A stretch of DNA of 64,000 nt, taken from the NCBI GenBank assembly GCA_024345305.1, contig BRON01000004.1:868001-932000 (forward strand). The letters are read 5' to 3'. Origin of the DNA: Mrakia gelida. Its lineage: Eukaryota; Basidiomycota; Tremellomycetes; Cystofilobasidiales; Mrakiaceae. This document shows, in pieces, positions 60,142 through 64,000 of the stretch. The notes beneath the pieces are model-generated. The model did not search any database. It was given only the letters and a program-made list of their open reading frames with translations, and was not told where the DNA came from. Made by a program: the position numbers and the translations under genes. Every line of letters begins with the position of its first letter. Position 1 is the first letter of the stretch.

Positions 60142-63100
60142 ATGTCGTCGCTGTTCAAATCGAAACGGAGTCGTACGGGAGGAGGGCCTCTCTCTTCGAC
60201 GGGGTCGAGCGATACGATCTCTTCGTCGGGAGGACGTAACTCCTCGCTTGGATCGAATAGAGGAGGCGAAGTGAGCGATCTGGGTCAGATGAGCGTGCCG
60301 TATGAGAGACTGGGACCGGGTTGGAAGGTGAATGAGAAGAGGTGAGTCTGCAAGAGGGAAGGGAGCGAGAACAAGGCGGAGGTGGGAGGAGGGGCTTAGG
60401 GGAGAGCGAGACAGAGGGATAGCCGGGAGGGAAGGGAGGGAGCTGCCAGCGAGGACATGGAGTCGATACTAGGGTGGGCATGGGGGGTGCTGCGGAGAGA
60501 GAGGGAGAGCTGGTAGATGAGCTGAAGAAAGCAAGGGAAGGGAAGGAACGAGAGGGGGGAAGGGGAGGACGAGCTCGACGGGACTCGACAACATTCATAT
60601 CTCCTTCCCTTCCCCTTCCCTCCTTCTGACCTTGCTGACTTTCCTCTTCCTCTTCGTTCTTATAGCGGGGCACCAACAGGCCGAGTGATCTCCTCTCCCA
60701 ATACGAATCCGACTCTCACTGTTGACGGAACGAACCTCAACATCCACGCTTCCCAACTTCCAACTCGTCGAGAATCCACAAACTCAACCACAACCGTCTC
60801 CTCATCCTCATCTCGTAGAAGAGACACAGTCACATCCAACAACACAACCATAGAAGAAGGAACTCAACCATCTTACTCCCCACCTTCTTCCTCAACCTCA
60901 GCAACTCCACCGAGCTCGTCCTACCAACAACAGCAGCAGCAACCTCATTCCGGAGTGGGAGTCTCCAGAACCATCTCGTCCGTCTCGAACGCTTCCTCCT
61001 ACAGCAGAGGACCCCCATCTCAACAACAACAACAATCACAACAACAACAGCAAACCCCTTCCTCCTCCCCTTACCCCTCCTCTGGTCCCTCCTCCCAATC
61101 CCAATCCTACCCCGACGACCGCTCCTTCTCACCCACTCCCTCCCACCGCTCAGAGTTCGGAGGTTCGTCTCACCCAAGATCAGAAACCCCCTCCGCCTCC
61201 ATCGCTTCCCGTCCAACCAACCAACCTCTCTCCACCTCCTCCCGCCATGGCCGAACGTCCTCAGCCTCAGGGAGGTACCCTACCTTCCAGCCGAGCGAAA
61301 CAAGCAGCGTCTACACCCCCTCCGTCTACGGCGACACGAGGGAGAGAGTTGAGAGGGTAGCTGTTTCGGAGGATTTCCATTTCCCTAGACCGAGTAAGGA
61401 GGAGGTGGATAGGATGTTTGAGGGGTTGATGTGTGAGTGCGACGAACGCGTTCTTCTGTTTGCCGAGCTCGAAGCGTGGACGAGCGAGCTCACCGCCTTC
61501 CCCTCCCTCCCCCCTCCCCCTCCCCTCCCACCCACCCGTCCCCTTCGTGCAGTGGACCGCGAATCCTCCTACCCAAGCGGGACCCCCTCCTCTTCTTCTC
61601 ACGCCGGCTCAGCAGCTTCCAGAACCGAGATGCGTGCTTTACCGGACGACAAGAAGTGGTTGCTCGTTCTCAACGGAGCGAGGATCAAGTGGCAGCAGGA
61701 GAGGGATCGGGTGAAAAGGGAGAGTCAGGCGAAGGAGATGGGAGGGGATGGGAGGGGAGTTTATGGGAGGGATAGTCCGGAGTGGTGAGTTCGAACGATG
61801 AGTGAGGAGGAGGGGTTGGGAGAGGGTGGTGGGGTGGACAGGGTAGGGAGGAGGGAGGGAGGGAAAGGCGAAGGCGGCCGAGGTGAGAGGTGGGTTGAGA
61901 GTTTCGAGCTGATCGGTTTCGGTTTGGGGTTGGGCGTGTGTGCATCAGGTACATCCAAAAGTTCATGGACGGATCGGTCACTGGGAAACACGTCGCTTCG
62001 CTGTCGGTCTCGCTGAGGACTCAACCTGTCGCGTGAGTCGTTCGTTCCTCTTTTCGAGAGTTCGAACGGAACGAAGCTCACCTCTCACCTCGTTCTGTTT
62101 TTTGTTCACAGATGGTTCCGGTCTTTCATCGAGCTTCAGGGTCAGAGTGTGCTAGCGAACGCTTTGGGGATGTTGAATCACAAGCAGACGAAGTGAGTTT
62201 TGAGGTCGCGTCGAACGGAGAGAGGTCGAGTCGAGTCGAGCTGAACTGAGCCTCACCCGTTCGCCTCGCTTTCGTAGGAAACAACTCGACATCGACCTGG
62301 AATACGAGATCACCAAGTGTCTGAAGATCCTACTCAACAGCAAGGTTCGTCTCGTCCCTTCTTCCCATCTCGTCGTTCAACTTCCCTCCCGCTGACCTCG
62401 ACGCGTCCCCTCTTCCCCTTCACCAGCACGGAGCCAACGACGCTATCACCCACCCTCACGTCATCACCCACATCGCCTGCTCCCTCTCCTCTCCCAACCT
62501 CCCCACTCGGAAACTCGTAGCAGACGTGCTCACCTTCCTTTGCTACTGGGACAAACCACGAGGACACGACTTCGTTATCCAGGGGCTGAAGTCGCTTCAG
62601 CAGATGGCGAAGGCCGATGGGAAGTTCGATGCTTGGTTCAGTGTGTTTGAGGCGACGGTGGATGGGAGGGGGAGGATGGGGAGTCTGGTCGGGATGAGCG
62701 AGGATCTGAGGAAAGGGTTGGGGTCGTCGGCTGTTACTTCGGTGGCGGAGGGCGGGTTGAACGATTATGCTGTGAGTAGCTCGGTCCTCCTTCTTTCAAC
62801 GAGGTGTTGGAAGCGACGAGTCGAGTGGCTCGCTTCGTTTCGTGAGAGCTGACCTCTTCGTTTCGTTCTTTCGTCGCGTCGCGTTCGTTCTCGCTCCCTC
62901 CCCGCCCTAGGCCGCCAACCTCTTCCTCATCCACGCCATCACCACCGTCTGCGAAGAACTCGAGGTCCGAGTTCACCTCCGAGCCCAAATGGAAGCCTGC
63001 GGTGTCAAACGGATCATCTCCAAGCTCAAGGACTTCGGTCACTCCTCGATGGATCGGATCATCCTCCAGATCGAAACCGAAGAGCAGGACGACGCTCGCG

Positions 63101-64000
63101 AACTCGCTCGAGACTTCAACCAAGACCTCCTCAAGGACATGTCCAACCCTCACGACATCTTCAACGCCATCCTCTCCTCCATCCAAGGAACGCGAGCCCA
63201 CGACTTCTTCCTCTCGTCGATGCAGCACCTCCTTCTCATCCGAGACGACGACGACGACACCAGGATGCGCTACTTCCAACTCATCGATCAACTCATCACC
63301 TCCGTCGTCCTCGATCAGAAGGTCGGAGCGGGAGCGGAGCAGGACTTCTCAGCTCTCATGGGAGTCAGCGTGGCCAAGGTCGTGTCGAGGTTCGCGGATC
63401 AGGATCGACTCGACAAGGCTCTCTCTCAAGCTTCCGAGATGAGAGCCACCGCTCAACAACTCGCACTCGAAAAGGCTGCTGTTGAGGAGGAACTTCGGGT
63501 CGTTTCGTCGTCAGGATCAGGAGGAGGAGGAGGAGGAGATCGACTCGCTCTCAGTCAACTCAACGAGAAGTTCGCGTCGTCCGAGGAACACCTCAAGAAC
63601 TCTCGTCTCGCTACCAAGAAGCTCGAAGCCGATCTCGTCGAGATGAAGAGGATGTACGAGGAACGAATCGCCTCCCTCGAACTCCGGATCCAGGAACTCT
63701 TCAACATGCTTCGAGAGTCAAGGGGCCTGGAGAACGTCGTCTCGGCCAACTCGACAGCGACCGCCAACGGAGGAGTCGGAGCCATCGATAGGGAAGCCCT
63801 CGTCGCCAACCTCGAACGACAGCACGAGATCAAGAGGACGATCGAGAAGCTCGAGGGAGGGTATCGGAACAAGAAGAAGAGCATTGGTGGTGGGACGCCG
63901 GAGGAGAATGGAGCGTTCGACGACGACGATGAGGAGGACGAGGAGTTCAGCTCCGAGGTGGCTTCGACGGCGAAGGGGAAGAACGTTGCCGCTGCTGCTG
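60142..64000 (+). CDS. Formin (Bni1/SepA/Cdc12 type), N-terminal part; continues past window
   Basis: Actin nucleator of the diaphanous-type formin family acting in polarity and cytokinesis. Exons: 60142-60341, 60666-61432, 61553-61784, 61948-62032, 62112-62192, 62278-62344, 62427-62771, then 62911 to beyond the window. Residues 1-350 are disordered Ser/Gln-rich (YQQQQQQP, SQQQQQSQQQQQ). The GTPase-binding/FH3 region follows: FPRPSKEEVDRMFEGLM, DDKKWLLVLNGARIKWQQER, WYIQKFMDGSVTGKHVASLS, WFRSFIELQGQSVLANALGM, EITKCLKILLNSKHGAND, TRKLVADVLTFLCYWDKPRG, LFLIHAITTVCEELEVRVHL, MEACGVKRIISKLKDFGHSS and DFSALMGVSVAKVVSRFADQ. A coiled coil begins near 63400. FH1 and FH2 are expected downstream. Start ATG 60142 (MSSLFKSKRSRTGGG) is typical of fungal formins. 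All visible junctions are in phase. Confidence 0.95.

Overview
The window is a eukaryotic nuclear segment from a GC-rich, intron-dense fungus. Nearly every gene is cut by short introns (mostly 60-120 nt, GT(G/T/A/C)NGT donors, a CTGAC/CTGAT branch-point-like element 15-40 nt before the acceptor). Gene content (chitin synthase export chaperone, Rds1-like ferritin-fold secreted protein, GPR1/FUN34/YaaH transporter, fused Nup98-Nup96, Ssd1/Dis3L2) and splicing style suggest a basidiomycete, most likely a Pucciniomycotina yeast-like lineage. That placement is inference; no rRNA or other phylogenetic marker is present.

Layout. 0-3.5 kb: 3' part of an Ssd1/Dis3L2 RNase II family gene (+). 4.2-4.6 kb: small probable mitochondrial protein (+). 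5.2-7.8 kb: coiled-coil protein with a tandem 50-residue repeat (-). 9.4-10.0 kb: RNA polymerase III subunit RPC11 (-). 10.4-12.5 kb: Chs7-type chaperone (+). 13.4-20.7 kb: a 16-exon Nup98-Nup96 (Nup145/Nup189-type) precursor (-). 21.1-23.4 kb: NKAP/SynMuv protein (+). 23.6-24.9 kb: GDSL/IAH1-type esterase (-). 26.1-27.9 kb: Rds1-like protein (+). 28.4-29.4 kb: F-box-like protein with an apparent frameshift (-). 29.6-31.7 kb: mitochondrial release factor 1 (-). 32.0-33.2 kb: acyl-protein thioesterase (+). 33.5-34.6 kb: a paralogue of the 28.4 kb F-box-like gene (+). 35.1-36.7 kb: GPR1/FUN34/YaaH family transporter (-). 37.8-44.2 kb: a cellular RNA-dependent RNA polymerase (+). 44.5-45.2 kb: small unknown (-). 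45.3-46.4 kb: a gene whose frames do not join cleanly (-). 47.2-49.3 kb: multi-pass membrane protein (+). 50.0-53.2 kb: SRPK-type kinase (-). 55.2-58.3 kb: oxysterol-binding-protein homologue (-). 58.4-59.6 kb: Atg16-like coiled-coil protein (+). 60.1 kb to the end: N-terminal half of a formin (+).

Most of this is housekeeping. The region most worth a second look is the RdRP, an RNA-silencing enzyme. Its catalytic exons are well preserved, including the DLDGD metal-binding motif. However, it carries an in-frame TAG upstream of the core, an exon junction with no AG acceptor, and N-terminal frame changes that ordinary introns do not explain, so it may be a recently damaged or unusually spliced gene. 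Other structure not explained by genes includes strong over-representation of the palindrome GACGCGTC, an exact 43-bp tandem duplication, long homopolymers (G29, C19), and several microexons of 11-17 nt.
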